Of a stretch of 64,000 nucleotides of DNA, positions 47,753 to 56,606 are shown piece by piece. Positions within the stretch are counted from its first letter, which is position 1; every line of letters starts with the position of its first letter. The notes under the pieces are model-generated. The model had not been told where the DNA came from and did not search any database. It saw only the letters and a program-made list of their open reading frames with translations. The translations under genes were made by a program, and so were the position numbers. The stretch covers positions 1,320,472-1,384,471 of the forward strand of contig NZ_CP029984.1 in the NCBI RefSeq assembly GCF_003293675.1, given 5' to 3'. The DNA comes from Gardnerella leopoldii. Lineage in GTDB: Bacteria > Actinomycetota > Actinomycetes > Actinomycetales > Bifidobacteriaceae.

Positions 47753-48877
47753 TTAATTATTAAAACGCATAGGAACAAGCAAATAGCGATAATCTGTTGA
47801 TTCATCACCATCTGATTCCTGCTGACCATTAAATTCAACAGGTTTTACAGCTGTTGCCATTTTCATATGAACAAATGGCTCTGGAATAGCTCCTAAACCT
47901 TCAAGTAAATAGTTTGGATTAAAGGCAACAGTTATGTCTTCTCCATCCATATCGATATCAAGTACTTCTTTTGCTTGTGATTCGTCAGCAGTACCAGCAC
48001 TCAAAGTTAACTCCTGATTTGAAAAAATCATTCGAATAGGAGCATTTCTTTCGGCGACTAAAGATACTCGCTTAATTGCATTTATCAATAATTGTTTATT
48101 AATAATTGCGTGAATAGGATATTCATCTACAAATAGTCGATCTACAGAAGGGAATTCTCCATCAATTATTTGTGAAGTACTTGTACGACCGGAATTTTCA
48201 AAACCTAAAAGTGACTTATCTTCCTCGTTAAAATGAATAATAACATTTTGATGATCGTCAAGAGAATGAGCAATATCTCTTAGTAATGACCCACGAGTAA
48301 GAGTGGTTGAATGAATGTCATTATGTTCTGGTGTCCACTTAAAAGTAGATCTAGATAGACGGAATCTATCAGTAGAAGTCATAGTAACGGTGTCATCTTC
48401 AAATTGGATCCTAATTCCAGTTAAGACCGGTCTATTTTCTTCTCTAGATGTAGAAACAGATGCTTGGTTTACAGCTTGAATAAATGTTGGTGCATCAACC
48501 TGACCTAATTTATTAGGCAATTTAGGCAAATCAGGATATTCTCCAAGAGGCATAAGTTGCAGAGTAAATGTTGATTTTCCGGAAGTAATAGTCAAAGTAT
48601 TATTTTCAGATTTTAGATAAGTTTTTTCTGCAGGAAGAGACTTAGTAATATCTGCCATCAATTTGCCTAGAATAAGTATGCTTCCCTCTTCGTCAACACC
48701 AGCTTCAATGTGATGGCAGCTAGAAATTTGATAGTTGAATGCAGAAAGTTGCAATGTGCCATTTGCTGCTTCAATCTTTAAGCCTGCAAGAATAGGGTTT
48801 GCAGGGCGTGCGTCAATTACGCGTGTAGTCCAAGCTACAGCATCAGCAAATGATGCAGAGTTGACTTCTACTTTCAT
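47753..48877 (-). CDS. dnaN: DNA polymerase III beta subunit (sliding clamp)
   Basis: From the ATG at 48877 the protein is 374 residues, the normal length. It begins KVEVNSASFADAVAW and ends RYLLVPMRFNN, with the three clamp domains in between. The start is chosen over 48904 because AGAGGAAGC precedes it. The gene lies downstream of dnaA across the main origin-like gap. Confidence 0.96.
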   Translation of the reverse strand: MKVEVNSASFADAVAWTTRVIDARPANPILAGLKIEAANGTLQLSAFNYQISSCHHIEAGVDEEGSILILGKLMADITKSLPAEKTYLKSENNTLTITSGKSTFTLQLMPLGEYPDLPKLPNKLGQVDAPTFIQAVNQASVSTSREENRPVLTGIRIQFEDDTVTMTSTDRFRLSRSTFKWTPEHNDIHSTTLTRGSLLRDIAHSLDDHQNVIIHFNEEDKSLLGFENSGRTSTSQIIDGEFPSVDRLFVDEYPIHAIINKQLLINAIKRVSLVAERNAPIRMIFSNQELTLSAGTADESQAKEVLDIDMDGEDITVAFNPNYLLEGLGAIPEPFVHMKMATAVKPVEFNGQQESDGDESTDYRYLLVPMRFNN

Positions 48878-48904
48878 GCTTCCTCTTTTCTGTAAAGTCT
48901 GCAT

Positions 48905-49306
48905 TTATTCTACAGTATGATGTTGCCTATAAAAAATATTTTTAAATGATTACATTGCTTTTGCAATTGTTATTTTTCTTATTAAGTAAGTAATAAATAA
49001 AAGCAGTAATAAAGACTGTGTATATGTGGAAAAGTGGTTAAAAATCGCTTTTTAAAAGACTTATTAACAATTAAAAGATGTGGATAACGCAAGAACAACA
49101 ATGTGGATAAGTAGGCAACTTATCCACAGCTTTTTCTATTTTTTAAAGTTTCCACATTTTTAAATGCCTTATAAACAACTTAATAACATTTTTAAGCGGC
49201 GTTTTCCACGAGTTATGCTCAGCTTTTACCCACATTTGTTATTAAGTATGTGGATAACTTTTTATAAACTTTTAAACATTTCTTCATAAATATGTGGAAA
49301 ATAAGT
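48905..49306. other. Origin region, dnaA-dnaN part (oriC)
   Basis: This is an AT-rich gap with four perfect DnaA boxes (TTATCCACA or its complement) at 49079-49087, 49102-49110, 49120-49128 and 49249-49257. Several near matches (TGTGGAAAA) lie at 49024 and 49293. The 48905-49078 part is very AT-rich and suits strand opening. No coding region is seen. Confidence 0.85.
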
Positions 49307-50920
49307 TTACTTTCTACGCTCAACAGGATTTTGTTTTAAACGAACAGTTAATTCCATGACGTAGTTATAAATTTCTTGCTTTTCTTGCATCTCGCCACTT
49401 ACTCGAGTATAAGCATGCATAACTGTAGTATGATCCCTACCGCCAAAAACTTCGCCAATATCAACCAAACTCATGCTTGTCATTTCTCTTGCAAGATACA
49501 TTGCAATTTGACGAGCGAGTGCAACATTCTTTGTGCGCTGACGACCAACAAGTTCATCAAAAGTCATGTGGAAATACTGAGCTACTTGACTAATGATGTC
49601 AGTTGGTCTTACTTCAATATCTGTAGCAAAGAAATCTTGTAATGCTTGTTCAGCTAAAGCTTTACTAACAGGCTGATTACTTAAAGATGCTACAGCAGTA
49701 ACGCGTGTCAATGCACCTTCAAGTTCACGAATATTTTCCGTAAAACGTTCAGCAATTAAATCAAGTACGTCACTTGGAACATTACAGTGATTCATTGATG
49801 CCATCATTCTCAGAATTGCAATACGCGTTTCCAAATCTGGCGGTTTAATATCAACCGTAAGACCTGATTCAAATCTGGAAATTAAGCGTGCTTCAAATCC
49901 CTTAAGATTTTTTGGCGCAACATCTGAAGCTATAACTATTCGCTTATTTGCTTGATATAAAGAATTAAAAGTATGGAAGAATTGTTCAAGTGTTGCTTCT
50001 TTTCCACCAAGGAACTGAATATCGTCAATAAGAAGAACATCTACTTCACGATATCGCCTATTAAAATCAGCAATTTGACCTTGACTTTGATTTGGTGTTT
50101 GAAGAGCTTCAATAAATTCATTAGTGAATTCCTCACTTGTTACATAACGAACTTTAAGTGAAGAATCTTTTACTAAAGCATAATTGCCAATTGCATTAAG
50201 CAAGTGAGTTTTGCCAAGACCGGAGCCACCATAAATACATAAAGGATTAAAATCTCTGCCGGAACCCTCTGCGACTGCCAAAGCTACAGTTCTTGCAAAA
50301 CGATTTGAATCGCCAGGCACAAAAGTATCAAAAGTTGCACACGTATTTAAATGTGTAATTGCATCGCGTTGAACAGAGACAGGCATTTTTTGCTGTGCAG
50401 CCTGTTCAGTAGAAATATCAGTTTGTTGAAGAGTAGATATTCCAGTTGCATGATCAAAATCTGGTTGTACAGGAGATACATCATTAGCTGTAACTGATGG
50501 CAAATCATTAGATGCTGAAACTGAAATATTATCAACAGGTAAAACTGTATTATCAGTTACTGCTTTATTTAAAATCGTATTGTTCTGTGCTTGATGAGAT
50601 AAAGAATTTGAAGGACTTTGTGCAGTTTTTTCCTGATATTCAGATTGAGGAACAATCCTAAAAGCAGGAAACATATCTTTACCAGTGCAAATCTTTAATG
50701 CTGTAAGTAGAGGAGAATTTAATTCATTTTGCAAAGCTTGTTGCGTTTCAGCATTAGATACACACAAAACAATGGTTGTACCAAAGATTGCTTCTGGTTT
50801 AACACCTTCAAACCAACCTTTATCGCGCGCAGTTAAAAGGGCATTATGCTGTAAAACAGTAAGCGTATTAGACCATACCAAAGCAGCTTGCGATGTAGGA
50901 TCGCCTAATGTATCAGCCAT
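49307..50920 (-). CDS. dnaA: Chromosomal replication initiator DnaA
   Basis: The 537-residue AAA+ initiator binds DnaA boxes. Walker A is [15 protein letters not shown], Walker B is [10 protein letters not shown] and the C-terminal DNA-binding domain ends with [14 protein letters not shown]. Domain II is a long Gln/Ser/Asn-rich linker (about residues 100-200). The ribosome-binding sequence is a run of eight G followed by TGAA, which is unusual. Flanking DnaA boxes suggest autoregulation. Confidence 0.97.
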   Translation of the reverse strand: MADTLGDPTSQAALVWSNTLTVLQHNALLTARDKGWFEGVKPEAIFGTTIVLCVSNAETQQALQNELNSPLLTALKICTGKDMFPAFRIVPQSEYQEKTAQSPSNSLSHQAQNNTILNKAVTDNTVLPVDNISVSASNDLPSVTANDVSPVQPDFDHATGISTLQQTDISTEQAAQQKMPVSVQRDAITHLNTCATFDTFVPGDSNRFARTVALAVAEGSGRDFNPLCIYGGSGLGKTHLLNAIGNYALVKDSSLKVRYVTSEEFTNEFIEALQTPNQSQGQIADFNRRYREVDVLLIDDIQFLGGKEATLEQFFHTFNSLYQANKRIVIASDVAPKNLKGFEARLISRFESGLTVDIKPPDLETRIAILRMMASMNHCNVPSDVLDLIAERFTENIRELEGALTRVTAVASLSNQPVSKALAEQALQDFFATDIEVRPTDIISQVAQYFHMTFDELVGRQRTKNVALARQIAMYLAREMTSMSLVDIGEVFGGRDHTTVMHAYTRVSGEMQEKQEIYNYVMELTVRLKQNPVERRK

Positions 50921-51311
50921 TTCACCCCCCCCAAACTTGCATTTAGCGCATGTAATAATGCTGATTCTGTTTACGAGCGCACGTGTGTAATAAGTATCAG
51001 TAAGATATGTTTACTCTGACCCTACGAAGTTATCCACAGTCTAGCGTGTTGAAATTGTTTAATTGTGAATAACATGTGTGTAATTTGTGGATAAGTTTAA
51101 AGCTGAGATTTGGCTATTTTTCAACGATTCTGCGTGTATAATAAATTATGATAGAGATGTGAATAAATCATTTTTATTTATATCTGACTATGTTGATTCT
51201 TTAATAAGAAAATGTGGAGTTTTGAACATTGGTGAGGGGTAATAGTATTTTGGTATAGCTTGACTCATACGGGGCCATGCTTTTGCATGGCTGAATACAG
51301 GAGCATTAGTT
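50921..51311. other. Origin region, rpmH-dnaA part
   Basis: DnaA boxes lie at 51030-51038 (TTATCCACA), 51086-51094 (TGTGGATAA), 51064-51072 and 51158-51166 (TGTGAATAA, fitting the relaxed consensus). Together with the cluster on the other side of dnaA they form a split origin like that of Bacillus. Promoters of dnaA and rpmH must lie here. The dnaA G8 tract is at 50925-50932. Confidence 0.75.
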
Positions 51312-51446
51312 ATGAAGAGGACATTTCAGCCGAATAATCGTCGTCGTCACATGAAGCACGGCTTCCGCGTTCGCATGCGTACGCGTGCAGGTCGCGCAGT
51401 AATCAATCGTCGTCGTGCCAAGGGCCGCAAGTCACTGTCTGCCTGA
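51312..51446 (+). CDS. rpmH: 50S ribosomal protein L34
   Basis: This is a 44-residue, very basic protein beginning [12 protein letters not shown] and ending [12 protein letters not shown], the standard L34. It lies between the origin and rnpA, as in most bacteria. AGGAG stands about nine bases upstream. Confidence 0.98.
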   Translation: MKRTFQPNNRRRHMKHGFRVRMRTRAGRAVINRRRAKGRKSLSA

Positions 51447-51467
51447 GTTAAGGTAGCGTCGTAAGGC

Positions 51468-51965
51468 ATGGAAAGGCTGAAAAGCCACCGTGATTTTGTT
51501 GCGGTGCTAAAAAAACGGCGCAAGGTGAGTTCCCGGGATATCGTCGCGCATTACATTATGCGTGACGATATAGCCGTGCAGAGCACACTTAACGAAGATA
51601 GAAGTGCAAGTTTAGATTATATTGCCACGGGTTTTGAAAGTGATACTCCCGCGGCATTTTCTGGTACCTTCTTACATGATCAAAAATTTGAACATGTAAA
51701 GAGGCTAGGTCTTGCTGTATCTAAATCAGTGGGGAAAGCTGTAGTTCGCAATAAGGTAAAAAGACGTCTACGAGTAATCGCAAAAAATTATGAATCTTTA
51801 TTACCTGCAGGTTGTGATGTGGTGCTAAGAGCAAAACCTTCTGCAGCTCAATCTTCATTTGATTCATTACAATGCCAGATACAAAAGCTTTTTGGCAAAA
51901 TTAGTGCAGATTTATGTTCTACACAAAATTGCAAAATGCATGAGAATAATCAGAATCAAGGATAA
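51468..51965 (+). CDS. rnpA: Ribonuclease P protein component
   Basis: The N-terminal [13 protein letters not shown] and the RNR-type helix [16 protein letters not shown] are clear. At 165 residues it is longer than the usual 110-125; an acidic, Ser-rich insertion of roughly 45 residues (about residues 31-78) sits between the first helix and the GLAVSKSVG strand. It follows rpmH after 21 bases. The protein assists RNase P RNA in processing tRNA 5' ends. Confidence 0.95.
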   Translation: MERLKSHRDFVAVLKKRRKVSSRDIVAHYIMRDDIAVQSTLNEDRSASLDYIATGFESDTPAAFSGTFLHDQKFEHVKRLGLAVSKSVGKAVVRNKVKRRLRVIAKNYESLLPAGCDVVLRAKPSAAQSSFDSLQCQIQKLFGKISADLCSTQNCKMHENNQNQG

Positions 51966-52003
51966 TTGAAATATATTATTTTGAGTAAATGGTGGTTATT
52001 GTT

Positions 52004-52324
52004 ATGCGTAGTAAAAAAAGTTTAAGCTCTAAGTTTGTAATTAGTGCAATTAGATGGTATCAGCGCACGATTTCTGCAAATAGACCAGCTTGCTGTAGAT
52101 ACTATCCTACGTGTTCGCGTTATGCTATTGAAGCAATTGCTAGATATGGCACGTTCAGAGGTGGTATTCTTGCATTATTACGCCTTCTACGCTGTAGACC
52201 TTGGACAAGCTGCAGTATTGATGATGTGCCACGCAAATATTCAATTTTTTACAGATGTGCTTGGTCTAAGGCACATGAAGAGCCACGGCTAACTCCCTTG
52301 GCTGAAGAAGACAAGGAAAACTAA
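52004..52324 (+). CDS. yidD: Membrane protein insertion efficiency factor YidD
   Basis: The 106-residue protein carries the YidD block: AIRWYQRTISANRPACCRYYPTCSRYA and then RGGILALLRLLRCRPW. It is cysteine-rich and amphipathic and supports YidC. The start at 52004 is chosen because GGTGG precedes it; the ATG at 51989 has no ribosome-binding sequence. Its stop overlaps the yidC start (TAATG). Confidence 0.92.
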   Translation: MRSKKSLSSKFVISAIRWYQRTISANRPACCRYYPTCSRYAIEAIARYGTFRGGILALLRLLRCRPWTSCSIDDVPRKYSIFYRCAWSKAHEEPRLTPLAEEDKEN

Positions 52325-53337
52325 TGTTTAATCAAGATAACTTCATACTTGATAATGGATTCTTGGGATGGTTTTATAAAATCTTGACGCCAGTTGAGTG
52401 GCTTATGACTCAAATTATGTCATTATTCCACAAGTTATTAACTCTTCTTGGAATGAATGAAATTGGCTTTTCATGGGTTTTTTCCATCGTATTCTTGGTA
52501 TTAGTTGTGCATGCGTGCATTTTCCCTGCATTTATTAAAAGCATTAAAGGCATGCGCAAAATGCAAGCTATTGCGCCTAAGGTTAAGAAAATACAGCAGA
52601 AATATAAAGGTAAAAATGACCCTGCAAGTAAAGAAGCTATGCAGCGTGAAATGATGAAGCTTTATCAAGATAACAAAGCTAATCCTGCTGGTTCGTGCTT
52701 GCCTATGATGATTCAGGGTCCTGCATTTATGAGTATTTGGTATACGCTTTCCGTTATTCCTTTTATTGCTCGTGGTAAGCATGCAGCTCTTGGTGCCTTT
52801 GATATTGCAACAGCACAGCAATTCGTTAAAACTCGCGTATTTGGGGTTGGTGTTGCAGATACTTTTATGACAACTGCTGGCGCAGGTAAAATTGTTATAG
52901 TTATATTTGTTGTACTTATGTGTGCTGCAATGTGGTACATGCAATTCAATAATATTCGTAAGAATCTTCCGCCTGAGTCTAAGCAGGGTAGCCAATATAC
53001 TGTACAAAAGCTCATGATGTGGGGATTCCCGTTGATTTACGTTTTCTCTGCGTTTGCTATGCCGTTTGCAATGTTGGTTTACTGGTTAGTAAACAATGTT
53101 ATAAATATGCTGCGTTCAATTTGGCAGGTTTATGCATTCCCAACTCCTGGATCTCCTGCAGCTGAAGAAAAAGAAAAGCGTGATTATCAAAAAGAAACTG
53201 CTCGGCGCGAGCGCGAAGGTTTGCCTTCTATTGAAGAAGAGAATCTTCAAAAAGCTCGTGAAGAAGCTGAGCGTAGAGAGATTGAGGGATTCCAACGCAA
53301 GCAGCCGCAACGTAAGCGTAAGGTGGCAAAGCGCTAA
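52324..53337 (+). CDS. yidC: Membrane protein insertase YidC
   Basis: The 337-residue insertase has five transmembrane segments (about 20-40, 42-65, 125-147, 180-200 and 225-250). A Lys/Arg-rich loop (AIAPKVKKIQQKYKGK) includes the family region, and a highly charged C-terminal tail ends RKRKVAKR. No large periplasmic domain is present, as expected for Gram-positives. It inserts membrane proteins with or without SecYEG. Confidence 0.95.
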   Translation: MFNQDNFILDNGFLGWFYKILTPVEWLMTQIMSLFHKLLTLLGMNEIGFSWVFSIVFLVLVVHACIFPAFIKSIKGMRKMQAIAPKVKKIQQKYKGKNDPASKEAMQREMMKLYQDNKANPAGSCLPMMIQGPAFMSIWYTLSVIPFIARGKHAALGAFDIATAQQFVKTRVFGVGVADTFMTTAGAGKIVIVIFVVLMCAAMWYMQFNNIRKNLPPESKQGSQYTVQKLMMWGFPLIYVFSAFAMPFAMLVYWLVNNVINMLRSIWQVYAFPTPGSPAAEEKEKRDYQKETARREREGLPSIEEENLQKAREEAERREIEGFQRKQPQRKRKVAKR

Positions 53338-53353
53338 TATTTAGATACATTTT

Positions 53354-53416
53354 GCGGATATATAAAGTCATTTTTATGACTTTAAAATAAGTTAGTAACT
53401 TGGCTTTATTATCCGC
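53354..53416 (+). promoter_or_regulatory. Compact three-stem RNA structure between yidC and jag
   Basis: An outer stem GCGGATA/TATCCGC (53354-53360 and 53410-53416) encloses two hairpins: AAAGTCAT/ATGACTTT (53364-53383) and AAGTT/AACTT (53389-53401). Together they form a three-way junction. No T-run follows, so it is not a simple terminator. Confidence 0.45.
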
Positions 53417-53473
53417 TAAACTAGACTTCAGAAATTTTTAAAACGTGAATTTTCTCACGATAAGGAGTAATTA

Positions 53474-54028
53474 ATGGTACAAGATGAGAAGAGGACGGTT
53501 GATCAACTCAATGAAGAAGCTGATATTGCCGCAGATTATTTAGAAGGCTTACTCGATATTGCTGATTATGAGGGTGATATTGAGATGGGTGTGCGCAATA
53601 ATCGCCCAATGATTCAGATTGTTGCAGATGATGACACTGATATTAAGAATTTAATTGGTCGCAATGGTGAGGTTGTCGATGCCTTGCAGCAATTGAGCCG
53701 TCTTGCTGTTCAGCAAAAAACCGGTGATCGTTCGCATCTTATAGTTGATGTAGATGGATTCTTAAAGCGTAAGCGCCAGCATTTGCGCGATATTGCGTTA
53801 GATGCTGTTGATGAGGTGCGTGAAACTGGTGAACCTGTGAATTTGAAGCCAATGAATTCTTTTGAACGCAAAGTTGTTCATGATACTGTACGTGACGAAG
53901 GTTTGCGTTCCCGTTCACATGGTGAAGAACCACACCGCTATGTAACTGTTTACATGCCTTCAGTTGCTTCTGAAGATGAAAATATTGACGAAATTGACGA
54001 TGTAGACGGCGAATATTCTGAAGAATAA
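53474..54028 (+). CDS. jag: KH/R3H RNA-binding protein Jag (KhpB)
   Basis: The 184-residue protein has an N-terminal acidic part, a KH domain (about residues 50-95, IGRNGEVVDALQQL) and an R3H domain (about 110-170, NSFERKVVHD, RSHGEEPHR). It binds RNA and is linked to control of cell elongation and division in Gram-positives. An acidic tail follows. AAGGAG precedes the ATG. Confidence 0.94.
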   Translation: MVQDEKRTVDQLNEEADIAADYLEGLLDIADYEGDIEMGVRNNRPMIQIVADDDTDIKNLIGRNGEVVDALQQLSRLAVQQKTGDRSHLIVDVDGFLKRKRQHLRDIALDAVDEVRETGEPVNLKPMNSFERKVVHDTVRDEGLRSRSHGEEPHRYVTVYMPSVASEDENIDEIDDVDGEYSEE

Positions 54029-54078
54029 TTAATTTTTATTTAATTGTTTCTTTTCAAAGGAAAAGAGAAATAAAATGA

Positions 54079-54130
54079 AAAGTAACACAATGAAACAAAA
54101 AATGTTTTGTTGTGTTACTTTTTATTTATT
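54079..54130 (+). terminator. Rho-independent terminator after jag
   Basis: A perfect 12-bp stem (54079-54090 against 54110-54121) has a loop that itself can pair; a T-rich tail follows. Confidence 0.85.
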
Positions 54131-54166
54131 TTTTATTATATTTCTTTTATTTGTTTTGGGGAAAAT

Positions 54167-54877
54167 ATGGAAGCTAGTTTAGATAAAAAATATGAGGAAG
54201 ATGCACAAAAAGTAGCGGACGAATTAGAAGGATCCCCATTGTTAAGTGAAGTTTTAGGTGAAGCATTAGAAAAGTGCAAGCTGTTTCACGTGAAACTTCA
54301 GCAAGAAGGATTAGTAAGAGGTCTTATCGGTCCTAGAGATATGAATATTCTTTGGGAAAGGCATATATTAAATTCTGCAGCAGTTGTTCCTTTTATTAAA
54401 GAAGCAGTAGTTGGTAGGAAAAATAAAAGAGTTGCAGACGTAGGTAGTGGCGGAGGTTTTCCTGGTCTAGTTTTAGCTGCGTGCTTACCTGATTATGACG
54501 TTACTTTGATTGAACCTATGGAGCGTCGTGTTGATTGGTTGTGTGAGTGCGTTGCTCTTATGAAATTAAAAAATGTTACTATATTTCACGGCAGATCAGA
54601 TGAAGTTATTGACAAAATTAAGTCACATGAAATTCCAGCGTTTGATGTAGTAACATGCAGAGCCGTAGCTCCTATGACGAAATTAGCTGGATGGACTATT
54701 CCTCTATTGAATAAGCACGGGAAATTAATAGCATTAAAAGGTAAATCTGCTCAAGCAGAAGTAGAAAAAGCTGTAAAAATGATTCGAAAAGCTGGTGGCA
54801 CAAATCCTCGCATTCTTGAAGCGCCAGTTGCATCTGGTTTGCAGCCGACTACAGTCGTATTAATCGATAAAGCCTAA
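54167..54877 (+). CDS. rsmG: 16S rRNA (guanine-N7) methyltransferase RsmG
   Basis: From the ATG at 54167 the protein has 236 residues. The SAM motif is [16 protein letters not shown], and the family blocks ERHILNSAA and [15 protein letters not shown] are present. It methylates G527 of 16S rRNA; its loss gives low-level streptomycin resistance. The start is chosen over 54107 because GGGG precedes it and the family length fits. A parS-like site (54282-54297) lies inside the gene. Confidence 0.95.
   Translation: MEASLDKKYEEDAQKVADELEGSPLLSEVLGEALEKCKLFHVKLQQEGLVRGLIGPRDMNILWERHILNSAAVVPFIKEAVVGRKNKRVADVGSGGGFPGLVLAACLPDYDVTLIEPMERRVDWLCECVALMKLKNVTIFHGRSDEVIDKIKSHEIPAFDVVTCRAVAPMTKLAGWTIPLLNKHGKLIALKGKSAQAEVEKAVKMIRKAGGTNPRILEAPVASGLQPTTVVLIDKA
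54282..54297. promoter_or_regulatory. parS-like site inside rsmG
   Basis: TGTTTCACGTGAAACT matches the parS consensus TGTTTCACGTGAAACA at 15 of 16 positions. Confidence 0.8.
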
Positions 54878-54899
54878 TTTTTTTAATTAAAATTTGTGT

Positions 54900-55140
54900 T
54901 TGCGCGAGTTATCGTTTAATGTGGCGCGAGTTTTGGGCTGGTGTTTGGCTGGCGGGTTTCTGAAGTGGCTGTGTGAGATAGGAATTACTAGCGCGACGAC
55001 CTGCTTTCGCGCTCAGAGCGTAGCGCGCGAAAGCAACTCGGAGCGTGAGCTTGTTCAGACGGAAAGTCCAGTGGACTTTCCGTGCAAGCTCAGCCGAATG
55101 GCGATTAGCCATGAGGACAGCGCTCCGCTCTTATACCTTA
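54900..55140. repeat. GC-rich palindromic element between rsmG and parA
   Basis: Three stable hairpins follow each other: 55003-55034 (GCTTTCGCGC/GCGCGAAAGC), 55046-55092 (an 8-bp outer stem around an 11-bp stem with a one-base centre) and 55098-55112 (ATGGC/GCCAT). GCGCGAGTT also occurs twice (54902-54910 and 54924-54932). 33 of 60 bases in 55021-55080 are G or C, against 18 of 60 in 54841-54900. It is probably an intergenic repeat or a structured RNA; short frames across it look accidental. Confidence 0.5.
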
Positions 55141-55150
55141 TTTGGACTTA

Positions 55151-55518
55151 GCGGTTGTGTAGTTAAGTTTAGTTTTTTACTTACTTTTTCTGCAAAAATA
55201 GTATTCGTCAATAAGATTATTACTATCGTTCCGCTTTTATATTGCTCGACAAGCAATTCCTATCTCCCATACGTTAATTCCAATCACAGTTGTTTTTGGT
55301 ACGGTAGGAGTGCCTGGTATGGCGTGTGCAGCAGCAATGGCGCTAGTGTTCTTTAAGCAATAAATACTCAACGTCTGCAGAGCAATACTGTTAAAGCTCA
55401 CTAAGCAACAAATAATCGCTGTTAGCAAAGCATTACTGCAAAGCTTCATGAACGTGCAAGATTTAATCAGTGCGAAAAATCGAAAAAATACGTAGTTAGT
55501 TATGGAATAAGGTGTTGA
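55151..55518. other. AT-rich stretch, possible decayed gene
   Basis: No intact gene is supported. The plus frame covering 55202-55361 reads a run of hydrophobic residues (including VVFGTVGVPGMACAAAMALVFF) without a good start, which resembles the end of a membrane transporter. This may be a remnant, or chance. Nothing else is recognised. Confidence 0.3.
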
Positions 55519-55534
55519 TGTTTCATGTGAAACA
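55519..55534. promoter_or_regulatory. parS-like site upstream of parA
   Basis: TGTTTCATGTGAAACA differs from the consensus at one position and lies 100 bases ahead of parA, where ParB binding could also affect the promoter. Confidence 0.85.
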
Positions 55535-55634
55535 TCAAAAAAATTTGTGCTTTTTATGTCCATAGAAACGACGAAACTTAAAACACGATATTTTATTTTA
55601 AGAGTTTCGCATATTTAATTGGGGGTGATACATC

Positions 55635-56606
55635 GTGGAATCAGCTGCTGAAACGATTCAACGAATTTTTGGAGATTCGAAATCCTCCCTAGGTATTGAA
55701 TTGGCAGATTTGACATCTCGTTTTCATTCCATTGAACAGGCGAAATATCCTAAGCCTAAGCAAACGCGTTTTATTGCTGTTGCTAATCAAAAAGGTGGAG
55801 TAGGAAAAACAAGTTCTGCTGTAAATCTTGCTGCAGCTATGGCTGTGAGTGGATCAAAAGTACTTCTTATTGATATGGATCCACAGGGGAATGCATCAAC
55901 TGCATTAAATGCTCCTCATGCTTCTGGTAATTTGTCGGTTTACGATGTTCTTGAAGGGCGAAAAAGTATCGCTGAAGTAAAACATGCTTGTCCAGATATT
56001 GAGGGACTTGATGTTGTTCCAGCATCTATTGATTTAAGCGGTGCTGAATTAGAGCTTGCAGATATGGATAATCGTAATAATCTGTTAAAGGATGCCTTGC
56101 AAGAATATCTTGATAATAGCAGCGAACACTATGATTATGTTTTTATCGATTGTCCTCCGTCGCTTGGCTTATTAGTTATTAATGCAATGTGTGCAGCACG
56201 TGAAATGCTTATACCAATTCAAGCTGAGTATTATGCTCTTGAAGGTTTAGGACAGCTTATAAGAACTATTGGTTTGGTCCAGCAACATTACAATCCAATT
56301 TTAGTTGTTTCTACAATGCTTGTTACTATGTTTGACAAGCGAACTTTATTAGGCAGAGAGGTTTTCCAAGAAGTTAAAAAACATTATCCAAATATTGTGC
56401 TTGAGACTACGATCCCTCGTACTGTGAAAATACCTGAAGCGCCAAGTTTTAACCAAAGTGTTATTACTTATGATCCTCATGGATCAGGAGCGATTTCTTA
56501 TCGCGAAGCTGCGTTAGAAATCGCGAAGAGATCTAAGACGGTATTATCTGTTATTACAGCAAAGCAAGATGCTAATCGACAAGAACAACAACAGGAGAAT
56601 AAATAA
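55635..56606 (+). CDS. parA: Chromosome partitioning ATPase ParA (Soj)
   Basis: The 323-residue protein has the deviant Walker A motif KGGVGKT at 53-59, and DMDPQGNAST and FIDCPPSLGLL for nucleotide hydrolysis. An N-terminal extension of about 45 residues precedes the ATPase core. It moves origin regions apart together with ParB and parS. Start is a GTG, supported by GGGGGTGAT seven bases upstream; parB starts on the last base of its stop codon (TAATG). Confidence 0.96.
   Translation: MESAAETIQRIFGDSKSSLGIELADLTSRFHSIEQAKYPKPKQTRFIAVANQKGGVGKTSSAVNLAAAMAVSGSKVLLIDMDPQGNASTALNAPHASGNLSVYDVLEGRKSIAEVKHACPDIEGLDVVPASIDLSGAELELADMDNRNNLLKDALQEYLDNSSEHYDYVFIDCPPSLGLLVINAMCAAREMLIPIQAEYYALEGLGQLIRTIGLVQQHYNPILVVSTMLVTMFDKRTLLGREVFQEVKKHYPNIVLETTIPRTVKIPEAPSFNQSVITYDPHGSGAISYREAALEIAKRSKTVLSVITAKQDANRQEQQQENK

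Noticed and set aside
54894..55151. Short plus-strand frame across the palindromic element
   Set aside because: Its sequence is dictated by the hairpins, it has no ribosome-binding sequence, and an equally open frame exists on the other strand.
55237..55563. 108-codon minus-strand frame upstream of parA
   Set aside because: It starts by reading through the parS-like site, has no family resemblance and no ribosome-binding sequence.
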